The notes below the pieces were generated by a model that worked only from the letters and a program-made list of their open reading frames with translations, ran no database searches and had not been told where the DNA came from. 64,000 nucleotides of DNA from Stratiolaelaps scimitus (Eukaryota; Arthropoda; Arachnida; Mesostigmata; Laelapidae): positions 14,249,001-14,313,000 of the forward strand of contig JABWDB010000005.1 of assembly GCA_019614645.1 (NCBI GenBank), given 5' to 3'. Below, in pieces: positions 33,568 through 45,613 of this stretch. Position 1 is the stretch's first letter. Each line of letters begins with the position of its first letter. Both the position numbers and the translations under genes were made by a program.

Positions 33568-35192
33568 TCATGTACAGCAATGTCTTGTACGAACCTGAGG
33601 CGGACCGTCCTTCTCCACGAGTGGTTTCACGTGGGTAATGTAGTGTGTCCGAAGGGCCTCCCATTGGGCCGTCTGAAAGAGCAGACGTTGAAAAGCGACA
33701 GAACGAGCACATGTGGTTAATTGCTGTGGATTGATTAAACGAAAAATGTACTTGGGTCTTTTTGGTGATTCCCCTCTTGTTTATTTCCTCGCGGAGCGCT
33801 TCTGAAGGACCTGCTAACGCTTCACGCAGATGCCAACATGATAGCCACCTTCTGTATCCGACCAGCTCGACGTTGAACTGAATTCGAGATAACCCTCGCT
33901 AGCCGTTACATATCGCCCGTTCGAGACAATTCTGAATTTTCGAAATGCAAACCCTAGTTCGTAAAGTAGTCTGCCTTAGTCATTGTTTCGCAAAGTCAGC
34001 TGCTGAATCCTATTACCTGTAGCAGAATGTGTTCCCTTTTTCCGCGCATCAGGTCAACGCACGCTTCCGGCGTCATTCGGTACCGTCGCATGAGGTAGCA
34101 TCCTACTAGCGTCGCGCTCCGAGTCCGGCCAGCCTGGAATTCAGCGGTGCATTAGTTTGCATGCATGAAATAAGCGAACCTATGCGGTATACCACGTTTG
34201 ACACCACGTTTGTTTTCGCATAAGCTAGCGAAGGGGATCGACGATCAGAGGCTATTGCGTTTACGACGAGATCGATAGGGGCCGAGCCGAAATGAGTAAT
34301 ATATAGACGAATTGTCAAATCTCAGAATTAGTCCGCGGAAGTAGAAGTCGTCTATCCTGATAGACGAGGTACACGCGGCAAAATGTTGTTGAGGCTCCGA
34401 TCAGTTTGATCTGGAAACGATATTGAAGGAAAACCTTGTCGACAAACATACCTTACAGTGGACGTACACACAACTGCCTGATCGATAGATCTTGTGGATG
34501 AAGTCGACACCCCTTTTGAGCTTCTCTTCTGACGGCGCTTCGAAGATGTCCGTTGTGGACAGTTGAAGGAACTCGCAGCCTTTCTGTCCCCATTCTTCAG
34601 AGGTCGGGACCCAAAACATTAACTCGAAATCCTCGTTCATCGAGACAACGCCTCGAACATTCTCGTCAACCACAAGTTGGTCAGTGAAACCCCTATATCA
34701 GATAGGTAATCACAAGGCTCGGTCAGACAGAGAACGATTTGGCCACTAGTCAAATCATGAGTCGAATAATAAAAGATGACGAGTAATGGTGGCCGTAGGT
34801 GCATATGATGGCTGGGGTAAAAATCGATAGATTTTTACAGATACGGATAGCATCGTGCCTCCCCGCCTAGAAATACCCGGTCATCCAATTCGCTAATGTT
34901 TACACGGTTCAATGGTTTAAAAATACAGCGTTGAAAGCATGATTGATAGGTCGGGAAACCTCCATCCAAGCTTACACAGCTCCCGGAATTGGAATTACGC
35001 GAAACAAAACAAATATAGTTATCATAATCGTAGCTTGTGACGCCTGCCCCAACGGCAGATAGTTGCTTACCTAAAAGGCAGCGCGCCGAGTAGCACGGTC
35101 TCGTCGATGCGATCGTACCATCTCCGGGAACTCATTTTCTCCATAACGATATTGTACACCAATGACGGGTAGAACGTTATTCGGGCAAACAT
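33568..35192 (-). CDS. PTPMT1: PTPMT1-type mitochondrial dual-specificity phosphatase, four exons
   Basis: Exons (minus): 35192-35071, 34692-34452, 34133-34017, 33672-33568. Junctions are GT-AG and the model closes to 194 residues, against about 200 in animal PTPMT1. The N-terminus [19 protein letters not shown], the [12 protein letters not shown] block, [14 protein letters not shown] and the P-loop HCKAGRTRS (Cys120, Arg126, spanning the exon 2/3 junction) are family hallmarks. Asp89 in LSTTD is the likely general-acid position. The family dephosphorylates phosphatidylglycerophosphate to phosphatidylglycerol in the matrix-facing inner membrane, a cardiolipin synthesis step. The start was chosen because homologues begin at this Met. 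No poly(A) signal was recognised close to the stop. All key residues are present, so a working gene is expected. Confidence 0.92.
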
Positions 35193-37400
35193 TGCCGCAA
35201 CGCTAACCTTGCCCAAATATACAATTGCCACACTCTTCCCCAGCCGACACCGGCTTGACCGAGTCCTTTGATCCAGCAATAGGCAAACCGCTCGGATATG
35301 GATCTTTGTTTAAGCTGAAATCAAGCGTATCTCATCGTTACATCGGTGTTAATCTATTGTTCCTATCGAACACAGACGTAGCTAGCTTTCTCGTTACTAT
35401 ACAATCAATAGCACTATGATGATGGAATAACACGCGCTAGTTATTTTTCGACCTTTTTAACCATTGTTTTTCTCGGCTAACACCAGCCTTGATTCTAAAT
35501 CGTCTTCTATGTAATGGTAAATGGTAAATCTTTATTGGTTTATTTAAGGAGCTGGGTGAGTGGGTGAGTGGGTGAGTGGGTGAGTGGGTCTATTTTAAGT
35601 AGAGCAACAATAACGATGGCGTCCACTCGTTTCGGCGTCAACATCAGTAGTTTCGGGCGTGTTTGGCGACACTAGAGCACGACGAGTACAGTAGATTTAA
35701 TTGTTAATAAAATGTTAGATTTAATTGCTTACAGAATATTTATGATTTCATACCGCGTGGGTAGACAATTAGACCAACTGTGTCATTGCTGTTTGTTGCC
35801 AACGCTGCGCCCTTTTTATTACAAATACAAACTTAAACATGGTTGAACATCTTCCTCCTCGCTGATTGTCTTCATTGTACTCGGAAAGCTACACCAAGGA
35901 CGGCCAGATAACAGCAAGGCAATCTTCGAGTCGAACATCTGCGCGTCTTTCGTGCACGATAAAGTTAGCGTTTCGTTTCATGGCAATCAATATAGATATG
36001 TATATATATATATATATATTATATAAATGATATTATATTATAACAATGATATTATATATGAATATATATACCAATAATCCGGAGAAATCTTCTAATACTG
36101 GGTTGGAAAGAAAGTAAATATAAAATTTCCTCTTCAGTTTTGAACTTCATATTACCCATAGGGTTTTGCAGAGCTCTGAACAGGGGATAGCAGAAGGTGC
36201 TACATCTGGAGAGTAGGAGAGATGCCCCCAGCGAAGGTTCGCCATTAAATATGCTACATATGAAGACGCGATGTCATATTCCAAAATTCAAAAAACGCAG
36301 CAACAAAAGTCAGTGATCAAGTTAGTGACTAATGGAAATAGAGTTCGTTAAAAGAAGAACCCTTGCCAACTGGAGTATATATATATATATATATATACAT
36401 ATATATGTGATAATCTATTATTATCTTGTAATAGCAGATACCGTGGGCTATGATGACTACAATGGCATGACTACAGCATGACCAATCAAAGGACATGACC
36501 AATACGTCCAGCAAACACGGTAATCATTCACATCAATCACAGCACCCCTCATCATACCCTTAGCCGGAAATACCATTATAAGCCGACAGCACAGGGCAAA
36601 GCGCTCCATATCTCGCGCAATGCAAGACGTTTCAAAAATAGACGTCCATGTGGTGCGCAGGTTTCATTTATGCGTCTCTTTTAATTGATCGTGAACGTTG
36701 TAGTTGTTATAAATGGCCACGGTAAAACGGCAAAAACATCGGTACACAATCGCACCGGAGGGACCTCTGCGAGTCTGATCAACACAAAGTGGATCCCTGC
36801 GAGATTTCTTTACTAACTCTCCTGTGCGTACCTGTTATCATGATGCCATGGCTTAATATGATATACATATCGAAAAAAGATAGATATAATTGTATAAACC
36901 AGTTTACCACAGCTACAAATGCGACAAAGCTTCTCATTCAAGATGATTTGAAATGGTTCTTTTGTTGATTACGACAGGGCACATCAATCCGGAGAAGCAG
37001 GTACGCCCATGATGTCGAGTCCTCGCGAGCCGCCAACTATGATGCACCTCGCGTTAGCAGCTACGCGCAAAAATTTGCAAAACATTTCGAGATCGACTTC
37101 GTCCAATCGATGTATATACATATATAATATATCAACTACCAGCAGTGCTATCGAACAAAGTATGCAGCAGCAGCAGCAGCCAATGCAGAAACCAACGGAG
37201 ACATATTGTACGTCCCCCACTATGCTCCCTCATACGTAAATCGTGTCACGGTATTCTCCATGACGCGCAGAAACATAGAAAAGCGACTCACCAGTGAGAG
37301 AGTTCGTTCAGTCACCGGCAGTCTAAATCACGATTGGACGAGTGTGCCTTTCAGCCTGAGGGTGGTCTTCGATCTTCGATCGTTAGCATGGGACATTCAG
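35193..37400. other. Intergenic, no gene recognised
   Basis: Contains an octamer minisatellite (35554-35589), (TA)n tracts near 36000 and 36378, and no recognisable exon. The promoter of the phosphatase gene should lie just right of 35192, but no motif stands out. Confidence 0.4.
35554..35589. repeat. GGGTGAGT octamer minisatellite
   Basis: About 4.5 tandem copies of GGGTGAGT, G-rich on the plus strand. Confidence 0.95.
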
Positions 37401-38343
37401 TCGGGGAGACGTGCAGACGAGACGGAGTAGACAGACCAGTATATTAACAGCGATGCGCAGTGTAGCTATTCAAAACAGACTCACAAATTCCGTTCGGAGA
37501 TGGCGGTCAGGTGGATAATGGCCCTCCTTGCAGGCTCCGTCCGTCAGTCGCGATCGGTGGTGAACAGGTCAATAGCAGACCGCAAGCACTGCACGATACT
37601 GCACGAGAATTGTGGAAACAAATTTTCGATTATCAACCATAGCGGTAACACGGTGTACCGATAGGACTCGACGAGACCACTAGAGATGACAACACCGAGT
37701 CGATTGGTGGATCACTGCCGTCAATACAATCTAGCTGCCTGCTTGCTCGTACAGACGGCAAAGTCGATAACCGCTGAGTTTGTAAATTGAACGAATCCTG
37801 ACGCAAACAACAATGAACGCGCCGAGCGCGACACAGCAATTGCACAACAGCACCAGCAGCAATATGGGCACAAGCAAAAAACGATGCAGTGACTCCCGCG
37901 GCCCACGATTCACTCACAACACACAAACTAACAGCACTAGCTGCACGTTCATTCACTGCTGCTGTATGTCGTTCTATCTCGGCCTATTCTGATAGTGGCG
38001 GCGGCGGCGGCGGCGGTGTTGGTAGTAGTAGTGTCCTGAATGCGGCGACGGCAGCGAAAACCCAACAATGCGCTGAACCCGTGCTGCTTCGATGATGATG
38101 ATGATAACGTTATCGGCTGCTATGAAACCACCAACGCACTGCCGTAACCTAGCGCCTGCTACGAGTGACAGGCACAGACGATGCGACGGCGAAAGCACCC
38201 GCACACAGACGCATCCGCAGAGAGCTACGCGCAACGCGCAATACACAAAGGCGGATTACATTGACTGTTGCCACTGGTGGTCTGGTACTGACTGCTCGTC
38301 TATCTGTTGTATGCTCGCTCCCTCCCCCATTTCCTTCTTGGTC

Positions 38344-38388
<45 letters not shown>

Positions 38389-39350
38389 CCCTCTCTCTTG
38401 AACTCTGCGGCCGTCGCGCGTGCCGCGTTTGAAACGAACGAATCTGTGGCGCTCATTTCGGCACAATTTCAAGGGACATCAGATGTAACGACGGGTGTAA
38501 CTTTGCTTGCTTGTGCTATTATTCATCGTGTTGATGTTAATCTGTTTTTGGGAGACCAATCAAGATTGGTGGGAAACTTCTCTGTAGCAGGGACGCTGTT
38601 CGTCTTTTAATTTCTTGTCGACTCGCGATGTATCTCATCGTTCGTAGTCATGCCGAATGGATAAGTACCGAGATATGTCTGCTATGAAACGGGCTGTAGG
38701 CCAGCCGCAAACTAAACTCTCCATACTTTTCTCTAGCTGTCGTTAGTTCGAGTTCGTAGCGACCCCATGACAAACAGTAGAATAGTTAGGCATCGCATAA
38801 TCCACTGTTTGGGTTGGTATTGGACGCGCGCGCGCGCGAGAAATAGCGGCAGATCTCGGCGACGAGAAATCGACTGCAACTACACAACAATGGTGGCGGT
38901 AGTATCGACGATAACGCGGCCGGCTTTCTAGGCTATATCACACGTTCTACCGCTAGGCCATGGGGTGTCGCAGGGCGGCCACTATTATGCGGTCTGCAGT
39001 ACGATTACATGAAGACCCGGCCCAACAGAGGGTGAAGGTACTGGGGGCGAAGTGCGTTTAGTTCGACTCTCGTCGAGCCAGCATCCAACAGTCGGGGTCC
39101 AGTCCCAACCCGCTCTGGACCAGACTCTTATTTCCAGCCCAGCCGCGAGAGTGCTTTACTACAATGATGTTATCCTCGTCTATAAACAGAGCAAAAAAAA
39201 AAAGGTCAGATTGACCGCACAACCGGCCAACTGCCTTCGCTTGATGCTGGTTACAGCGGAGGAAGCTGCGCGTGCGCAAGTGGGCCAATAGAAGAGATCG
39301 GCGAGTCCGCTCGAATCAGAATGGCTAGGACAAACGAATAGACGGGAGAG
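37400..39350. promoter_or_regulatory. GC/CpG-rich tract with trinucleotide and (CT)n repeats
   Basis: This 2-kb block is GC-richer than the flanks. It holds (GGC)n at 37997-38016 followed by GTAGTAGTA, a GATGATGATGATGATAA run at about 38092, (CT)n at 38347-38386 and (CG)n at 38825-38839. Frames open on both strands are low-complexity. It resembles a promoter or 5' UTR of an arthropod gene, but no downstream coding exon was identified on either side. The call is an inference from composition. Confidence 0.25.
38347..38386. repeat. (CT)n microsatellite
   Basis: About 20 CT units, followed after ACCC by four more. Confidence 0.95.
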
Positions 39351-40930
39351 ATACTCGAGAGATATCTCAGGCCTTGTATAATATATTATGTATAGATACT
39401 TTGTGATGCTGAAGATTTGTATCGGCCTATAGTATAATGTATTAGGCGCGCTAAAAGCCTTCTATACTGATCAAAAGTGTCAAGTAATTATAAATAAAAC
39501 GAAAATCTTTGATCGCATGCCCACCGGCAGAATATAAAGCACGAGCTTAGGCCATATATATATTCCACTGTTTTGTAAACGGGTCGCCGACATCCAATGT
39601 GCGTCTGGTCACACTCCGACACGTCTTTACAGTAATACCAAAATATTAAGTACCAAGGCCTACCGCATAGGAAAGACAGTTGAGAGTCAGCTCAAAGAAC
39701 GATTTATTTATCTTATTGACATTCAGGGCGATGAAAAATGTCTCAGTGAGAAAACGATTTACAGGACCTACGTCACCTCCTATTATGTCTGCTTTCACTG
39801 ATATTAGATTTGTTTAGTGCTACCTAATGGACGAAACTCTAGCTTCATTTAGTCGCCTTCGGACTCGTATGACCTTCCGTGCGTTGAACAAATACCACAG
39901 CCTCGCCTATGCCATTCCTTTAGCGAATAGTTCTAGTAATTAGGTATCGTTATGAGACTACACCAAACGACCTATTGAATCACCTACCGGGATTGACTAA
40001 TAATGTAATGACGTTTTTAGCGGAGTTGACAGATTTCATCGTCACATATAGGCAGCCACAAAGGTGCGAGATATTGTTCGACGCTTTGTGTTACGGATGC
40101 TGCGAGCAACGTCATGAGGCTCCTATATACACAGCCTATAACCCGTAATCACGGACGACCTGTCCGGCTCCAACAGAACGACATCAAATATAAGCGGAGA
40201 TACGGGTGGACGTTAAATCATGCAAGAGTCTATGGAAGAGTAAACAGAATTCGACGGTTCCGGAGGTAACCTTCCCTGCAATTGTCATCTGTTGTTTTCT
40301 GACCGTGCATACCAAAATGGTACCAAGTGCGCTGAAGCAAACAAAGAACAGGAGAAAACCCACAAGGATATTCCATAGGGAATTCCGGGTTTAGTCAAAA
40401 TCTTGACGCGCCGTTGAGATCCTGAGAGCTCCCAGGATTTGATTTGCCGACTTTTGCACTTTTGATTTCGTTTTAAAGGTGAATAACTGTTAATAGAAGA
40501 AGGAAGTAGCTAAGATTTACCGAGAGCTACCGTTAACACCGATGGTTAGTGGTCGATAGGGTTGCGTAACCTGCTGAACGCCCTGTACTTGGTACATTTT
40601 ATCATCTTCCTATTGTTTCTTCTGCGCCATTGCTTGATTGAACTCAACGAATTTTTCAGCGATGAGATGTGGTAGATACCTTTTTCGAATGAAGCGATAT
40701 GCTTGCACTAAGGGTAAGCATATCGCTTCATTCCAAAATCGAGTGATACACAGCATGTGGGGCGTCATGTATTAGGGTATTTCTTTGGTCCGTTACTGGA
40801 CCGATTGTCTTTTAGTTAACGGAGGCCAACTCCAAGAAATAGCTATATACTTATGCATAATTTCCTCATAATTACTAGAAAAGCGAACTCGACAAGATAG
40901 CGAAGTCTACGAGAACACGAGGTTCGGTAA
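39351..40930. other. Intergenic, no gene recognised
   Basis: No exon with family resemblance. The only structured item seen is the hairpin at 40687-40733. Confidence 0.4.
40687..40733. repeat. Perfect 18-bp inverted repeat, 11-nt loop
   Basis: GAATGAAGCGATATGCTT (40687-40704) and its exact complement (40716-40733) flank GCACTAAGGGT. The stem and loop sizes would suit a short hairpin RNA, though the stem is short for a microRNA precursor. Confidence 0.9.
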
Positions 40931-41074
40931 TATATATTCAGGCTGACTCTCAGCCAACAGTTAACGTTCACACGATTGCCTCGTAAGACGGACGCCGAAA
41001 TGCAAACGGTGGAGATCGAATCCGCACATTTACATGTCCTCCGGTTACAAGGCGCACACGAATACGCCACCAGG
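40931..41074 (-). repeat. SINE family B, copy B3 (with tRNA head)
   Basis: Read on the minus strand: an A-box-like TGGCGTATTCGTGTGCGCC at 41051-41069, a B-box-like GGATTCGATCTCC, then CACCGTTTGCATTT, GTCCGTCTTACGAGGCAAT and AACGTTAACTGTTGGCTG, and a tail GAGTCAGCCTGAATATATAT. The order and spacing match copies B1 and B2. This copy preserves both Pol III boxes, supporting a tRNA origin for the family. Confidence 0.65.
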
Positions 41075-42824
41075 GCAGCCCGGCTCGACAGAACGCGAGG
41101 TCCAACTAACCTTCCTTCTCTACACTATATCAACTTCTCATCGCAAAAACGTAACAATGTCCTTACGGCGTGCGTATGCCCTTACACACCGCCTCGCAGA
41201 CCAATTCACAACCGACAGAGGAACCTGAACGAAGGACGCGTGGCAAATCCTAAAAATAGATTTATTTCAAACACTCACTTTCCACTATTGGAACCTCTTT
41301 CCGCGTGTCTACATTTGTTTTCCTTTACTATTTTCCTAGTTTTCAATCATCGTTATCATCATGGCAATGACCAGCAAAAAACTCACACGCATTCTTTGTT
41401 TTTGTACTGCGTTCGTTCTTGGAGCCAGTTGAATTCGCAGTTCGGGTTATGGCGTGTCGCTGTATAAATGTCCTTATTTGCATATATATATATATATATA
41501 TATATAGTCCACTCACTTTCCATGGTGGTGTTTTTTTTCTCTCACCTTCAACTGACCCATTGTTGTCGTATTCATTTGATTTTTTTTTTGCTGTTACTAT
41601 CCCTGTTTCGTGTTCTTCAATATCATGACTATGCCTATTAATATTACTGCTTCGAATAATAAGACGATACATAACAAATTTAGCTTGCATCGATTTCTAT
41701 CGTGGTCGTCATGTGATCGCCAATGTCACCAAACGCTTTCGCCACATTGCCGCATCGATTTCATGTTGTAAGTAGTGTAAGGTAGCGTAATTATTAAGTT
41801 GATCAATCATAGCTGTTAATTGGTAGTGGTGTTTGTCAGAGCTGGGGTCGCGCACATGTGAATGAATTCGATTTAGTTTAATTTCACTTTGATCCCCGCC
41901 TGATCCTATCAATTATCTCCGTTTCCTATTACACTACAGTGGTGGCTAGATTTATCGCGGCAACTCCCTTCCATCGTGACATCGTAACCCTATATCTCTC
42001 TCTCTATATATATATATATATGTATGCGTGTATGCACGTAACCAATTTCTTACGATAGCACAAGACGGTACACGAGTAACGCCTAGCCATGTACGCATGC
42101 ATCAATTAGTTAATCAACATGCTAGCCCGTCAAGGGCGTTTACAATAATATTCACTACAATTCTAACTTTTCTTCCTCGCTCGTTCCTTGCTACGATGCG
42201 GGAATATGGTTCACCTGAACCCCCGCGCACAGACTGCAACGTTCTTCGTTTTCTTCGTTTGCTCTCAATAGTCCACGTTTTGACCAGTCATTCTCCACTC
42301 AATATGCTTCTCTCAATCACGTTTTTTACGTGCGTCAATTTCGTTCGCTCTCCGTCTCACGGCGTCAGGGTCAGCTGATCTTAACAAGTTTCCTTCGCAT
42401 GAAATCCTTCGACAATCATATCCGATTTTCGTCTCACAACGATCTCACTTACGCTCCCCTGAGTCACGCGCATTCACGCACACAAACAAACAAATGATCA
42501 TCGTTCTCCCGCTAATTTACGCTACGGCATCTGTTCTTTGCTGTTTTTGCGTTCGGAATCGCCACCCTACTGACCTGTCGCTCGCATCTGATTTCGCATC
42601 TTTCATCAGCTTCTATGTGGTATACCTCACCAGGTTGTTGCTCCTCGGTAAACAAAAAGTACCCAGAGAACTAACGATTATGTGTCGGGCTCAAAAAATC
42701 GCCCTGACGGACAGCCCGACCCTTTTGTGCACGCACACATCACGCATGCATAGAGATGTGTCAGGAGAGAAAACATCTACTGTATAACCACAACAATATA
42801 TATGTGTATATACATATATATATA
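41075..42824. other. Intergenic, no gene recognised
   Basis: Holds (TA)n at about 41480-41506 and a CT/TA tract near 41997-42021. Plus-strand frames up to 163 codons show no family resemblance. Confidence 0.35.
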
Positions 42825-43244
42825 TGTATACAATTCTTATATGTGTATGTACAATACCTAGATAGTAGTAATCAAGATAATGATCAATATCGGTTGTACT
42901 ACAATCATAACAATAATAATAACGAATAATCATAATGGCTCAAAATCGCCAACCACATATACTTATAATTTTCATGGGTTGGTTACAATAATAAGAATCT
43001 TCATATATATTTCATCATTTTCACGTCACACATATTACAAACATTTTGTTGGACCTTCAGTGAAGGACACCCTTCGTCGTCATCGAAAACTGTTATTACT
43101 CTCAATGTCGTGTGTTTTTTGGTGGCAGTAGCTTTCAAAGCCCCCCTGTGCTCGGCTTCGTTATTATTAATATTGTAGTACAACCAATATTGATCATTAT
43201 CTCGATGACCACTATCTAGACATTATACATACACATAAGAATTA

Positions 43245-43250
<6 letters not shown>
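42825..43250. mobile_element. Foldback/MITE-like element with ~95-bp terminal inverted repeats
   Basis: The left terminus (42825-42926) and right terminus (43157-43250) are inverted copies, clearly alignable by eye. Shared blocks are CAATTCTTATATGTGTATGT / its counterpart, CTAGATAGT, GATAATGATCAATAT and GGTTGTACTACAAT. The internal about 230 bp have no recognisable transposase. (TA)n tracts abut both ends, which hides any target-site duplication. It is best read as a non-autonomous DNA element or a large hairpin. Confidence 0.7.

Positions 43251-43277
<27 letters not shown>
43251..43277. repeat. (TA)n microsatellite
   Basis: Adjoins the right end of the foldback element. Confidence 0.9.
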
Positions 43278-43281
<4 letters not shown>

Positions 43282-43502
43282 GCGATGCTGTCAGCAGGCC
43301 AAGATAAAGGCATTGATAGGTGGTAAAGATCAGCAGACATGGGAGCCGTGGGACGGAGAACGAACGAATTTAACAGACGTGAAAAACGTGATATGGGACA
43401 CGGCAGCCACGTAAAGAATGACTCATTACTTCATTACACCAGGACCCGATAGACGGGAAATTGATCAATTCGTCGTTTCCTTTTTCCGACCTGTTTTTCC
43501 CC

Positions 43503-45572
43503 TTACGCTGTTTGCCCAACTGCGGGTTGTGCTTCACCGGCGGCTGCCTTTTTATGGCCTATCTGAGTTACGGGATCTGCCGCAGCTTCCTGCGCCTCAG
43601 TGGTTGTGTGGTTCACGGACCCATTCTCCTGTGAAGTCTTCTTTGCTAGCTCGGTACGCAACGCTTCGATTTCTGCCGGACTGAAAAGCAACAAACCAAC
43701 ATAAGTTCAGCTAGACAACATATATACCTGATGGGGCGGGGAGTGTTTGGAAATGCTCAGCTATACGGAATAGGTATCCATAAAGTTCGTCTAAATCTGA
43801 CATGCCGCTCTTCAGGGTGACTCACAAAATGCAAAAATGATTGATTGAGTGGTGAATAATATGAGTAATAATAAACGTTATCAGGACAACCACGTACTCA
43901 ATCAGGACATAGACACTGAAGAAGCTTTCAACAAAATTGAAAAAGCTATACATGACTCGCATGCACTATTTGTTGAGAAATAGTACACATGTGGATGTGT
44001 GTGTGTGTCTCTGGTTCATTATTGGTTTACCCGTAACTAAATAAACCCAGTTATCAACTTGTGACACATTTGACAACTTGAACATACCTGATCTGTACAA
44101 AGATGAATCCATTAATGATATTCAGAAGCTCGAGAACGCTAGCCATCGGTGGAGGCGTGACGTAGATTGGCGGCATGACCTTATTCGCGTTCTTGGGCAT
44201 ATTGGCACTATCGCTGAGCTCGTTAATCTGAATTGAACGAGAGTGAAAAAGCCAGAAATGAGCGATGTGTCAGTCGCAGGATAGAAGCATGGTCGACAGT
44301 AGCCACGGTCACTTTTTTTCATTATTCGTTAAAGAACCTATCTGTGTTGCAATCCTCGGCAAATCAGCACGGCTAAAGTGGCCTTGTAGTCATTTGACAC
44401 GTGTTCGTGGACACCAGCGAGCTAAGGCTGGAGTCGAAACAATGCAATTCATACTATCACCTGACCAGCCAACATTAATCGACGGCCAGGGTAAAAAAGG
44501 CAAGCTGCATGCAATCTCGGACGATTTTCAACTCGGGCCAATCCCTGTTTTGTGGGCGTAATCGTATTAATGCGCAGGCTAACCGAACGCGAAGATGTAT
44601 ACCATATATCGTTCGATTGACCTTAAACAAACGAATTCACCGGTAGAATAACATTGATAACATTCAATTCACTCATTCAGGAGAATAACATTTATCGTAC
44701 CTGTTTTTGTAGCACTACAGCTTGCTGGGTTAGATGTCGGAGGCACTCTGAGCTCTCTTTGGTCTTATCATGCGCATCCCCGAGGAGCGTCCTGTAGATG
44801 GCATACGTCTCGCGCTCATTTTTAAGCGCAGCGCGGAAGTCACCGAGGCAGGATTGCGTTCTCGCCACCAAGTGGTATGCCAGAGCTGTTTTCATCGACT
44901 GAAATTTCAAAAATTTGTCGCAATTCAATTCGGAACATTTTTCGAGCTATGACCATCTGTGTAAATAATTTTAGCCGAAATATTATATTTTTGAGTGTGA
45001 AAGAATCACCATGGAGATTATGTTCCAATTAGCGAAAGGCAAAATTGGGAGAGAGAGAGAGGCTCATCACTCAGTGTCACTCGTGGTAACCTGCGTACCT
45101 TGTCTCCGTAGAAGGTCATATGGAGGCGTAGGGAGCTCTCTAGAAAGCTGAGTGCAAACTCGTGCTGTCGGAGAGCGTACAGAACAAGACCGATGTTGGC
45201 GTCCAAAGTAGCCATCTCTGGATGCTTTTCTCCGCAAACAACCAGCATCAGGTAGCGCATGCGGTATAATACCTTCAGCGTGGTTGGCACCTATAATCAA
45301 ACAATGTAATTTCGAGTAAGCATACGCCTTTAGACTTCGTATAATACTTACATAAGAATTGCATATACAATAAAAATAGGCAACGAACGCACACAAATAC
45401 AAACCAAAACGAAAATAAACAAAAAACATTGTAAAATTAAAATCACTGTAAAGCGTACAGTTTCTCTGAAGTCGTTCAGTCTACAATGACTGACACCTCC
45501 ACCACAATGAAGTTCAACGCTGGAGAGATATGTGCAGGAAATGCAGGAATTGCCGTGTAGTGTTTACATTCC

Positions 45573-45613
<41 letters not shown>

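Noticed and set aside
38935..38975. A-box-like TGGCCTAGCGGTAGAACG on the minus strand
   Set aside because: No matching B-box at the right spacing and no cloverleaf.
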